A stretch of 64,000 bases of DNA from Capillidium heterosporum (Eukaryota > Entomophthoromycota > Entomophthoromycetes > Entomophthorales > Capillidiaceae). Position 1 is the first letter of the stretch. Each line of letters begins with the position of its first letter. Position numbers and translations under genes: made by a program. Positions 36,821 to 46,461 of the stretch are shown here, piece after piece. The stretch is from the NCBI GenBank assembly GCA_016630905.1, contig WBMQ01000004.1, positions 1,984,001 to 2,048,000 of the forward strand, read 5' to 3'. The notes under the pieces are model-generated. The model searched no databases. It was not told the DNA's origin and saw nothing but the letters and a program-made list of their open reading frames with translations.

Positions 36821-38983
36821 ATGAAATCCATTCCAATATTACTGGTTCCACTAGTAAGTTTAGTTCTTGGGCAATCGGCCACCCCCGACTTTTCCAACAA
36901 CTACGCCAACCAACACCTAATCAAAGGACCCAACTACTCGTTAAAGTTTACCTTCTTGGATAAAGATGTCATACGTATCGAAGGGTCACCTACCCATCAA
37001 TTTGACTCACGTAACTACAATATCGTTCTACCCAACTCTAATCAACAGTTCCCCAACCCTAAAGTGGAGAAAGTAATCAACTACGACAATTACCAGTTCT
37101 ACTTAGGATCTTCCTACAAGCTACAGGTCGCCAAATCCGATCTAAAGCTCAGAGTGTTCAAGGATGAAAAACCTATCTTAGTTGAAATCCAACCTATTAA
37201 CTTTACGAATGGTACCCAGCAGACTTTGCAGCAGTTAAAAGATGAACACTATTTTGGAGGTGGTACACAGAACGGTAGATTCCAGCATAAAGGTCAGGTC
37301 GTCAATATAAGCTACGACTTCAACTGGGAGGATAACGCCAACCCTAACGCTGTGCCCATCTACCACTCTTCTGCCGGATATTCACGATTCCAAAATTCAA
37401 TTGCCCCTGGTGTCTACAACTTTTCTTCACCTACTCAGCTTTCGCACCAGGAGGCCTACTTTGACAGTTACTACTTCTTAGGGTCTATCAAGCAGGCGTT
37501 GAACAGTTACACCAAGTTGACTGGTAGACCTAGCTTATTACCCATTTATGGTTACCAGCACGGCGATTCCGACTGTTACTCCAATAGAGGGCCCGACAAG
37601 CCACCTAGGGATACTTTGATCGACAGTACCAAAGTCGCCAAAAAGTGGAAGGACCTGGATCTACCTCTAGGTTACATATTGATCAACGACAACTTCGGGT
37701 GTGGATACACTAGCTTGAAGGAAACGGTACAAAGTTTAAATTCATTGAATGTCGAAGTGGGCCTTTACAAAGAGAATAACATTACCGACGACGCCTTTGA
37801 AATCCAACAGTCGGGTACAAGAATCAAAAAGTTGGATGCTGGGTGGGCTGGTTTAGGCTACGACAAAGGCTTAAAGATTTGCGACGACAGCTTCAACAGT
37901 ATGGAAGCCAATTCATCAGGTCGTGGGTTCGTATGGACTATCGAAGGTTGGGCAGGCTTCCAGAGGTGTGGTGTCTTATGGACTGGCGATCAGTTTGGCT
38001 CCTTCCAAACTACAAAGTTCCATATCCCTACTTTACATGGTGCTGGCTTAAGTTCTCAAGTCTACCTAAGTTCCGATTTGAATGGCATCATCGGTGGTAG
38101 CTACGAATCGTACGTACGCGATATCCAGTTGAAGACATTCGTCCCCATATCAGTTGGTGTATCGGGCTGGGCTCCTAGGGATCGCCAACCTTGGAACTAC
38201 GATGAAAAGGTCTTGGATATCTCTCGCAAGTACTTGAAGCTGAAGGCTAGCCTGCTGCCTTACACCTATTCTCTTGCGTACCAAGCTTTTAAGACTGGTG
38301 TGCCTATCATTAGATCAACCGTCTTGGAATATCCTACCGATGTTAATAGCTTTACCGACAAGGTCAAGTACCAATACTTTTACGGCGAATCGTTGCTGGT
38401 AGCTCCCGTATACGAGGATTCCTTAGTTCGCAACGACATCTACTTACCTAAAGGCAAGTTTATCGATTATTGGAATAAGACTACGTACGTTGGACCTCAA
38501 ACTTTGAACAGTTACGATGCTCCGTTGGATATCCTACCTTTATTCGTCAAAGCTAATGCCATAATTCCTAATTGGGGCAACGTCAACAGTCATCAGGATT
38601 GGAAACCCAGCTCTACGTTGAATTTGGAAGTCTATCCTGTCAAGGAAGAGAATTCTAATAGTTTCGAATTGTATGAGGATGATTTGGTTAGTAGAGATTA
38701 TAAGCAAGGTAAGTTTAGCTTGCAGAAGTTCGAACTGAAGACGTCAAAGTCTGGATTTAACTTCAAGGTTGGGAAGGTGGTTGGAAAATATGCCAACAGT
38801 CCTAGTTCTCGAAGTTATAGAATTACCTTTTATGTTGAAAAGAGTTCCAATGCTTTAGAGGTCAATTTGAACGATAAGAAGCTTGAAGGTGGTAATGAGT
38901 TCAAGGTTGAAGGGAATCAGTTGACGGTCGAAGTTAAAGATTTGAATGTTGGTGGGGAAGCTACTATAGTAATCAAGTACTAA
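36821..38983 (+). CDS. Secreted glycoside hydrolase family 31 enzyme
   Basis: Alpha-glucan or alpha-galactoside active enzyme (glucosidase, galactosidase or transglucosylase); the exact reaction is not fixed by sequence. 720 residues, one exon, signal peptide at 1-17 (MKSIPILLVPLVSLVLG). N-terminal beta domain to about 235, then the barrel. Candidate nucleophile is D339 in IKKLDAGWAG; candidate acid/base is D390 in VLWTGDQFGSF. Other landmarks are YQHGDSDCYSNRG, SYESYVRDIQLKTFVPI, and the C-terminal block LLVAPVY, DIYLPKGKFIDYW, PLFVKANAIIP. The KLDxGW form of the nucleophile site differs from the WxDMNE site of standard fungal alpha-glucosidases. From memory it resembles bacterial GH31 transglucosylases and related enzymes, which hints at an old bacterial origin. 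Probably a nutrient-degrading enzyme. Confidence 0.88.
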   Translation: MKSIPILLVPLVSLVLGQSATPDFSNNYANQHLIKGPNYSLKFTFLDKDVIRIEGSPTHQFDSRNYNIVLPNSNQQFPNPKVEKVINYDNYQFYLGSSYKLQVAKSDLKLRVFKDEKPILVEIQPINFTNGTQQTLQQLKDEHYFGGGTQNGRFQHKGQVVNISYDFNWEDNANPNAVPIYHSSAGYSRFQNSIAPGVYNFSSPTQLSHQEAYFDSYYFLGSIKQALNSYTKLTGRPSLLPIYGYQHGDSDCYSNRGPDKPPRDTLIDSTKVAKKWKDLDLPLGYILINDNFGCGYTSLKETVQSLNSLNVEVGLYKENNITDDAFEIQQSGTRIKKLDAGWAGLGYDKGLKICDDSFNSMEANSSGRGFVWTIEGWAGFQRCGVLWTGDQFGSFQTTKFHIPTLHGAGLSSQVYLSSDLNGIIGGSYESYVRDIQLKTFVPISVGVSGWAPRDRQPWNYDEKVLDISRKYLKLKASLLPYTYSLAYQAFKTGVPIIRSTVLEYPTDVNSFTDKVKYQYFYGESLLVAPVYEDSLVRNDIYLPKGKFIDYWNKTTYVGPQTLNSYDAPLDILPLFVKANAIIPNWGNVNSHQDWKPSSTLNLEVYPVKEENSNSFELYEDDLVSRDYKQGKFSLQKFELKTSKSGFNFKVGKVVGKYANSPSSRSYRITFYVEKSSNALEVNLNDKKLEGGNEFKVEGNQLTVEVKDLNVGGEATIVIKY

Positions 38984-39357
38984 TATGAAATAAATTTGTT
39001 AATTCTTTAAAACTTTTGCTTTTTATCTGAATTAAGCTTTTAATATATTTTGATACGATTTTCACCTTGTAGAGGATCAAAAGCTGATGTTTTGTCGGCA
39101 TATATTTTTTCAAAGATTTGCATTGCAATTCCATTTAAATTGTAAACTTTTGGGATGAAGCAAAGCCGAAATAAATTTGCGCTTTAAATGAACGAGTTAT
39201 TGTATAGACCTAATGTATAGTAAATTTGGGTACAGTTTAATCCAACAGGCTTCAGCTAAGATGATGAAAACTTGAAGTTCCATTTCCATCTAAAAACCTA
39301 TATAGAGAGTGAATTGTGAGCTTGAAAGTTCCAATTTCAATAACTTTGAGAACTAGG
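38984..39357. other. GH31 3' region and spacer
   Basis: AATAAA at 38989-38994 is a likely polyadenylation signal just after the stop. The rest is an AT-rich spacer before the F-box relic. Confidence 0.45.
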
Positions 39358-40700
39358 ATGAGCGAGACGGTCAAATTGGAGATTTTATCCTTGTTAGTCC
39401 TTGAAAAAGTGCTGGGATACTTGGATATAGTAGCGTTGTACAGATTGTTGATACAAAATAAATATTTTCACAACATTATCTGCCTCTATTTATTTTTAGA
39501 CGTTTTCTATGGGAATTATGCTAACCGTGAAGTAACTCAAGACGAAGGTTCTAATGAAAAAATATTTCAACTGGTATGTAGATCACATTGAGTTTTATAT
39601 AATCATAGTTTACCTAGAAACTGCTATCCGCTAAACCACCATGTTGATATTAAATGCTTATATTTAACTAAGGCCTCTCAAGGCTCTATTAATGCAGTAG
39701 TAAATTCGAGACTTTTAAAAGATGAATAAAATACCTTAACTATCTACATTGTCTAGTTCAACACTCAACCTACTTTCTTGATATAGCCACCCATCCAATA
39801 TATCCATACTAGGGCTTTAAAGCTCTGTGTCTACAAAATTTTCAAGTTCCTATACCAATCCCAATTTAACTTGGCTAAAAATAGATAATATATATGTGGA
39901 GCAAGCCATCTTCGCTTCCATTCAGAAAAACTTTTTAATCTAAAGATGTTGAAGCTATGAAGCAACATTGCACCTCACTAAATAGAGCTCCAGCCAGTAA
40001 AATTCAAAAGGGTTACGCATCTGTCGATCCCAATAGGAATTCTAGTGCTCTTTTCGTTACACTTGCCAGGCTATCAACATATATTGATAATCTACTTCAT
40101 TAATCTAAAGCTGTGGTTTGATTTGCGTAAGTTTGAGGTGGACGATTATAAAAGTAAAGGATTAGTGTTTAGTGAGCCTTGGTTCAGACTTAGTGACCCC
40201 AGTTTAACGCTCCATGAACCTTTTTATCCAATATACTTGTAAAACTTTCCCAACTTGATTTTATTGAAGATTGCATTTGAGAATATGGATGAGGATGAGA
40301 CCTACTTGATGGTTCTAAAGTATATTTCCAGCACGCTTCACAGCTTGAAAGCTTTGGTTCTAATGAAATATCCCTCTTTATATTTACTTTTACCAAAACT
40401 AGGTAGCTTCACTAATAAAGCTTCCAGACGATGCAGTTGTTAAAGCTGAAGCGGTTTGAGATTAGCTACTGGAATACCTTCAATACTACTATCTTCAAGT
40501 TCATCCCTAGATTAAATGAGTGCTACCGGTTGATTTTCAGGCTCCATGAGAAAGCTTTCAATTAGATTTAGAAACCATTTTATATTCGGATGTCCATTTT
40601 GATAACTTGATGTACTTACAAATTTCCAATACTTTCATCCAGTTTAAGAATTGGTTCTTAGCTCGTATCTCTAACCTCTTAGTGCTTAAATATGGCTCAT
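39358..40700 (+). pseudogene. F-box/LRR pseudogene, second family
   Basis: Starts MSETVKLEILSLLVLEKVLGY and continues LDIVALYRLLIQNKYFHNII, parallel to the intact gene at 41298. The frame ends at 39591. Later stretches (40255-40443 and 40430-40560, with LKRFEISYWNTFNTTIFKF) match the C-terminal LRRs of the intact gene in order but in broken frames, and the middle is largely gone. A tandem duplicate in decay. Confidence 0.8.
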
Positions 40701-41297
40701 AGCTTTACTCTAGGTGCTTTAATATATTTATCCCTTTCATATTTCTCCTACACTGTCATCGAATTGACTGATTGACCTTTGACTCATCTTTACAATCCAT
40801 AGTGCTCAGTATAGCTTTATATCTATCAACCTTCCTCTACACCTACCTATATATAAAGTTTTATAGTTTTCTTTGTGTATTAGACTTTTAAACTGATAAT
40901 AAAGGCTATGTTAAGTCCAACATTTTGGTTATGCATTTAGCTTAGGGCAGTTTCCAAGAAATGTAGCCAAAATCAGTGGTGTCACCTTGATGGTAAATGA
41001 ACTTGGTAATTTCTATTAGTTGCTTTCAAAGATGTATATTCATTTGTTTGAATAATACAATATCGCTCTTCGTATTGTATTGAGTTATTGTGAAAGATGG
41101 ATTGTTTTTGAATTGAGATCTGCTTCCCATCTTCGTTCTGAGCCTATAACAACTAAAGTGAGATTACAATAGAACCAATCATTTCTCGTTAACTAGTTTT
41201 GTTTTGGTTAATTTCACTTCCTTCCAAAACCCTACAAGAAACTAGTTTCATATCCAAAGTCTTGAGTTTTCAACCAGCTTTAGAGAAAACATACAAC
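40701..41297. other. Spacer and promoter of the second F-box gene
   Basis: AT-rich, no separate gene. The open frame extends upstream of 41298 to 41199 but that part is not shared with the relic. Confidence 0.4.
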
Positions 41298-42632
41298 ATG
41301 GCGACAGTACTAGAGAATCTACCTTTGGAAGTCCTGGAAGTTGTTTTAGGATATTTAGATATAATAGCTTTATATAGGCTACTGGTTCAGAACAAGTATT
41401 TTTACGAGTCGGTCCATCCCTTTCTATTTTTAGCCATATTTTATAGAAAGTACAATCAAGGTAGGTCGACCAAAGAAGGTGCAAGACTTATGATAGAGAA
41501 ATACCTCGACAGATATGTAAGCCGCATCGACGTTTTATATTACTACAGCCTGCTTATCGATGGTAAAAACCTACGTTACTACAGAAAGAGCAAGCATTTA
41601 GATTCGTTTGACTTTTCACAGGATATGATGGCCGAATTAGTAAATTCCGGTTTGCTGGAGAGAGGTAAGCTTCAATCTTTACGACTGTATGTATCCCCTC
41701 GTCTAAAGTTAGACTTTGCCTCTTATGGTAGCTATCTCACCCACCTAAGCAAACTTTCCCTTTACAATTTAGAATCTCCCCAGCTAATCGATGGCTGTGT
41801 TAATCCAAACCTAGCTTGGCTGGAGATATATAATGTTCATCTGCACTCCGATTTTTTCAGCTCCACATACATCAATTTTCCCAATTTGAAATGCTTAAAG
41901 CTAACGAATGTCACTAATTCTGACCATCAAGTGAGTTATAAACTAATGAGATTTGAAAAGGTTACTTCGCTATCATTCTCAATAATTCATCAAGATGAAT
42001 TAATAGACTATTTAACAAATCCAAAATACTGGCCTAATTTAAATAGATTAGAAACGAATGGTAAGGAAGGCATAGGAGAATCGATAATGGACAGGGCTTG
42101 GCTTAAGCTTACTAATCTTAGTGTCTCTATCTGTAAGCCCGATAATCAAATATCCACCGGTAACTTTTTAAATTTAACTTCCTTAAAGGTACGGTTCATT
42201 AATAATGACTGTGGGGCTAGTTTAAAGTACATCTTTACTTCGCTTTACAATTTGGAAGCCCTAGTACTACATAAAAGTAGGTGGATAGATGGTTCGATAA
42301 CAGCCATCAGCTATTTCAACAGTACCGGTTTCAAAGTCAACAAGTTGCCCAAGTTAAAGAGTTTCGAGATCGATACTTGGGGCGTGTTCAACATCACTAT
42401 ATTCAAATTCATTTTGTCATTGAAGGAGTGCCACCGGTTAAAGCTTAGGTTCAACTGTGCTGAAAGCAGCAAAGTAAACTTGAAAACAATTTCGACTCCC
42501 GATATCTACTTCAATAACCTGCTGCACCTGAGCCTCCCTTACGCCCCTATCCAACTTAAGGATTGGTTTCTAACTTGTGTACCTAACCTGCTATTGCTAA
42601 ATAGCAGTCCTTTTCGCTTGCAAATGCTATAA
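41298..42632 (+). CDS. F-box protein with leucine-rich repeats, second family
   Basis: Likely SCF ubiquitin-ligase substrate receptor, 444 residues, single exon. The start at 41298 (MATVLENLPLEVLEVVLGYL) is chosen because the relic at 39358 begins at the same point; an earlier ATG at 41199 is in frame. F-box at residues 1-45 (LENLPLEVLEVVLGYLDIIA, LYRLLVQNKYFYES). The remainder carries irregular LRR units, for example LSKLSLYNLESPQLI, NLKCLKLTNVT and LTNLSVSICKP, LTSLKVRF. Its F-box differs from the 26 kb family, so two separate F-box lineages expand in this window. Confidence 0.8.
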   Translation: MATVLENLPLEVLEVVLGYLDIIALYRLLVQNKYFYESVHPFLFLAIFYRKYNQGRSTKEGARLMIEKYLDRYVSRIDVLYYYSLLIDGKNLRYYRKSKHLDSFDFSQDMMAELVNSGLLERGKLQSLRLYVSPRLKLDFASYGSYLTHLSKLSLYNLESPQLIDGCVNPNLAWLEIYNVHLHSDFFSSTYINFPNLKCLKLTNVTNSDHQVSYKLMRFEKVTSLSFSIIHQDELIDYLTNPKYWPNLNRLETNGKEGIGESIMDRAWLKLTNLSVSICKPDNQISTGNFLNLTSLKVRFINNDCGASLKYIFTSLYNLEALVLHKSRWIDGSITAISYFNSTGFKVNKLPKLKSFEIDTWGVFNITIFKFILSLKECHRLKLRFNCAESSKVNLKTISTPDIYFNNLLHLSLPYAPIQLKDWFLTCVPNLLLLNSSPFRLQML

Positions 42633-44101
42633 AGCACATTAGTGCATTCTTTTGATCTATTGTTTCTTCAGTTTCTAAGCCTATATTGGTTCATATCTTA
42701 AGTTCAACATATCGAGTACATTGGCATCGCTACCTCTAGTAGTGGGGCCCGATGCATACTATCCTTTAAATAAAGGTATAAATGTTGCTTTGATAATTTT
42801 TTTGGTTAAATTTGCTAAATCTACTAGCTCGCCTTGTAGTTTTACAAACTCTTTTTCCATCAACTAATCCAAAATATATATTGGCAGCTAGAATGTCCGT
42901 CTCATGCTCTTTTGATTTATTGGTGACTGGTGACTGGTGACTGGAAGTCGATCGATGTCGGGCAGTAAATGGGATCAATGAATTAAAAAGAAAAGGTGGG
43001 ACCCTGTGGCTCTGTCGATTCAAAGAAACAAGCTTATTACAATTTCTTATCTTTCAAGAACAGAGTAAGCCGTCTTCACTCCTAGCTGAAGGGAAATTGA
43101 GCTCGAAAAAGCTCTCTGTGTAAGCTGATGGTTGGTCTACATTGCTGTTCCAGAATATAAAGGAATTTTTAGTAAGATATAGACAGTGAGTTGTATTTTT
43201 TAGTGCAAACTTGATTTCACTTGGCAGTTAACAATCTCTCATTACATTAATAAAAACCCTACATCTAAATTATAAAGTACAATCTAATTATATATTTATT
43301 TAATATGGCGCTAAATATGTCAAGATTATTTGTTACTATATCTTGAATTAAGGACCTTCCGGGTTACATGTAATTTAGGTCGGAAAGAACATCTTAAAAA
43401 CTACTTAGATTGCACCAAATGCCTTGAAAATCAGACACTATAACTTTATTGATACCTTGAATACCATCCTTGGTCTTATAAAGTTTAGAACAGTGGCCTT
43501 ACAACTGTATATGTTCATCGGTATAAAGGTTGCTTTGTAAAATTTCTTTATTGCTCCGTTCCAAAAATAGTACATTAGCTTGTCAACTAAAAGTAATGTA
43601 AATGTGCGCTAATTTTAGAACAAAATAATTCAATTTAAGAAGCTCTCATCCAAATTTCTTGATAGTTCAAGGCTAGCATGAGTAGCTGCTTAGTAATGGA
43701 TAAATTTGAGTAAGAAGGTCCTTTCCGAATGCCAAGCCTAAAGGATTAAGAAGCTGAGTTCCATTAGTTCCTGGTCGCCCCCATCTAGTAAAAGTATAGT
43801 ATAGGCTTGAACTATACTCCCTTCTAATCTATAAAGATGCACTCAAATGTTACAAGAACTAGTAAGGGTACATCAACATATGTAAATGAGGTTACTATAA
43901 AAGTAAAATAAAAGTTTCCACATATACTTCAAAAGCGACCATGTATATTAATTCCCAAATATATTTCCGACATATCTCAGGCTACTACACCTAAAATTTC
44001 TTAGGTTTCGATTGCCAATGCACCAAGCCTATTGGCTCAAATTTTAAATTTGAACTGTGAAACCGTTATATCAACTTAGCCAAGCCTTGGCATGGTAAAG
44101 C
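42633..44101. other. Intergenic, F-box gene to small unknown gene
   Basis: 1.5 kb, AT-rich, with a short tandem repeat at 42919-42943. A minus-strand open frame at 42766-43023 overlaps the repeat and lacks any recognisable feature. Confidence 0.45.
42919..42943. repeat. 7-bp tandem repeat
   Basis: About three and a half copies of TGGTGAC in a row. A small satellite-like slip repeat, no other copies seen in the window. Confidence 0.7.
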
Positions 44102-44109
44102 TATATAAA
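44102..44109 (+). promoter_or_regulatory. TATA box of the small gene at 44160
   Basis: TATATAAA, 58 bases before the ATG. It supports the start codon at 44160 even though that frame soon stops. Confidence 0.6.
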
Positions 44110-44159
44110 CTAGGTACACAGCCCCAAAGACAAAAGAAATTCGCCTTTATTTTTAAATT

Positions 44160-44724
44160 ATGGATTCGATCAACCAGCTAGTGAATCAAGGCAAGGACTG
44201 ACCTGTTCTACAGGCTGGACCCTCAAACTTTTACTACCAAGAGCCAATCCTTCAAAGTCCATTACTTGCACCCAAATGTCGCTAACCTAGACTTATCTAC
44301 CAAACTTATGTTCATATACTTTGAATTAATACATATCCCTTACTTTAACAATTTGTTTGACATCCAATCGGTTCTAAAGTCGTTGTTGACTCGCGTCGAT
44401 ACCACAACCACTGCCAACTTTAACGAAAACCCAACCATAAAAGTCCAATTCAACGAATATGGTTTATCCAACACCAGCTACCACTTTTCCAAACTCAACT
44501 TCAAGAGTCGCTTTTTGAACAGTATGATCTACCACTGTAGTGAACTGTACCTTGAAGATAAAGAACGATTTTTAGTAGTATGTAAGTCTATTGTCAAGAT
44601 CATCAACGTCGACTATTTTAAGGATAGGAGCATCAGTAAAGATCGTGTTGATGTAACGTTGGCCTTGGCCAACTTCTTAAGCCAGGTTATCGACGTGTAC
44701 CAGATGAAATATAGCTTAAGTTGA
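44160..44724 (+). CDS. Small protein of unknown function with a +1 displacement near its start
   Basis: The ATG at 44160, correctly placed after a TATA box, opens MDSINQLVNQGKD and then hits TGA at 44199-44201. The next frame (+1) is open at that point and runs to TGA 44722-44724 with a protein-like sequence (FYRLDPQTFTTKSQSFKVHY, LMFIYFELIHIPYFNNLFDI). A join at GGC AAG G ACT GAC gives 187 residues and no space for an intron. Composition is ordinary cytosolic, without signal peptide or membrane segment. I do not recognise the family. AATAAA follows at 44759-44764. It could also be a young pseudogene or begin at a later codon. Confidence 0.5.
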
Positions 44725-45339
44725 CTATTATTTTTATGTTGGAGATAGTTATCTTTTGAATAAACCTTTTTTGTATAGTTGGAACTGAAAATATTAACTA
44801 ATAAAATATGTATAGAAGCATAGATATGACAAATGTTTTGGACATTTTATTTAACTGTTGATTATGATTTTGATCATAAAGTTGAATATAATCTACAAAG
44901 CAGTGTTATCAGTAATTAAAACTAAAGTAGTTGTGCTAGATCAAAACTTCAATTATAATAGTTGCATACAATTACTAGTCGAACTATAAATCTGATTTAA
45001 AAATTGGTTATCTTTTTAACTTTATACTATTTCTCTATAGTATTCCCATAAATTCAACTTTTAAATTTGAAATATTAAGTCAGTTATAGATGACGCCCTT
45101 TCAAACTAAAATTGGCACAAGTACATTATGTATGTTAGCACTATATATATATTTATGTAACTACGCCTAAATATAGGTATCTGAATCCAGTTAAATGTTT
45201 ATTAAAGATTAAGAATTATTGTATATGTAAGCAATAATGTAACAGTATTAATATTAAAATAAATTGATGCAAATATATTCCATAGCCAGCTGTATGATTT
45301 AGAATTTCAAGTCACGTCAACTTGATAAAATACCTTTCA
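44725..45339. other. Intergenic spacer with polyadenylation signal
   Basis: AATAAA at 44759-44764 belongs to the gene on the left. Otherwise very AT-rich and featureless. Confidence 0.45.
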
Positions 45340-45952
45340 AAAATGTAAAAATAGATAGGAAAAAATATTGGTAGGGAAAATTCTTTTAATATAAGGTTTT
45401 CAGACCAAGCATTTGACTGCTCATGTCTTTGTGTCAAAGTTGGAAACAAGATTCTAGATTTACTACACAGCAGCAGAATTTTTCGTACTCTCATCCAAAT
45501 GTGACATCTTTGGCATAGTTAATATAGAGGCTCTAGCTCACAGTGTTCTAGCCGTAGGTTATTATATTGTAAAAGTAGATGTAAACGTATATCTTGTTTA
45601 CAACGGAGGCTTGGAAGATATTATTAGCGAGACACTGCAATTGAATCGTTATGTCGTCCTCTAAACTGGTTCTAAATAGATTATTGAACTAAATATTAAA
45701 CATATCTTAGAGCATGGATAGTTAGTTTATTTCAAGAAGTGGAATACGTTTTCCAATCCTATATACATGACTTTGTTAAAGGATTTCCAGGTTGATATTC
45801 AGTTACTCGCCTACAGTTTTTACAACTTCATCCTACATTCCATTTATGGGATATATAGCCTCCAAAGTATTCGAAAAAGGTTCTACTGTATCCTGTACTC
45901 TTAACATAGAGATCTTAAAGTGGTTGGTATAGGTAAATCGAAGATGAGGTAG
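45340..45952 (+). pseudogene. Decayed GT4 glycosyltransferase, 3' part, inverted relative to the cluster
   Basis: Plus-strand bases match the second exon of the glycosyltransferases at 50.9-57.4 kb from the region of their GTKIFIGEGF block to the stop. Recognisable stretches are the TTTGGCATAG..GAGGCTCTAGC part (FGMVNIEALA in the intact genes) and the C-terminal SFYCIMYSW part. It has several stops and at least one deletion of about 16 bases after the GYD position. No first exon found. It shows that the family once had a further, inverted copy 5 kb away. Confidence 0.75.
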
Positions 45953-46461
45953 TAAGTATCAGCATTTGGTTTTAAATAAACACTGTAGTTAACCTATACT
46001 ATATTGCTTCATTTAATAATAGTGGCTTTACTTTGGTTCACTTATTTAAATTAAAGCTTCCCAAGATTTTCTCTGTTTAATTTATTCATTTACATAACAA
46101 ATTTATATTGCTTGTATCCCAGAATAAGCCTCTCAATTTAACAAACTTTAGGACAGAGATGACACTTTACTATCAAGATGAGCTGCACCGATACTAAAAT
46201 GGGACTGAGTTTATACTGTGAGAAACTGGATGCCAAGCCACCTTATACTATTATCAAGAACCTAGAGATATATCAAAAAATTAAACTAGCAATAAAAACA
46301 TAAACCTAAATTTCCAAATTACAAAATTTTATTAGATGTATATTGACCAAGTTGGAAAGTTAGTACGATTATATGAAGGTAAGCTAATGATTTTCGAAAT
46401 CCAATTTTATTGTTGGTGTCGTTGCCATAAGCTACATTAATTACTATTTATAAATTTATGC
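45953..46461. other. Intergenic spacer
   Basis: AT-rich, between the glycosyltransferase relic and the 3' end of the minus-strand gene. Nothing seen. Confidence 0.5.
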
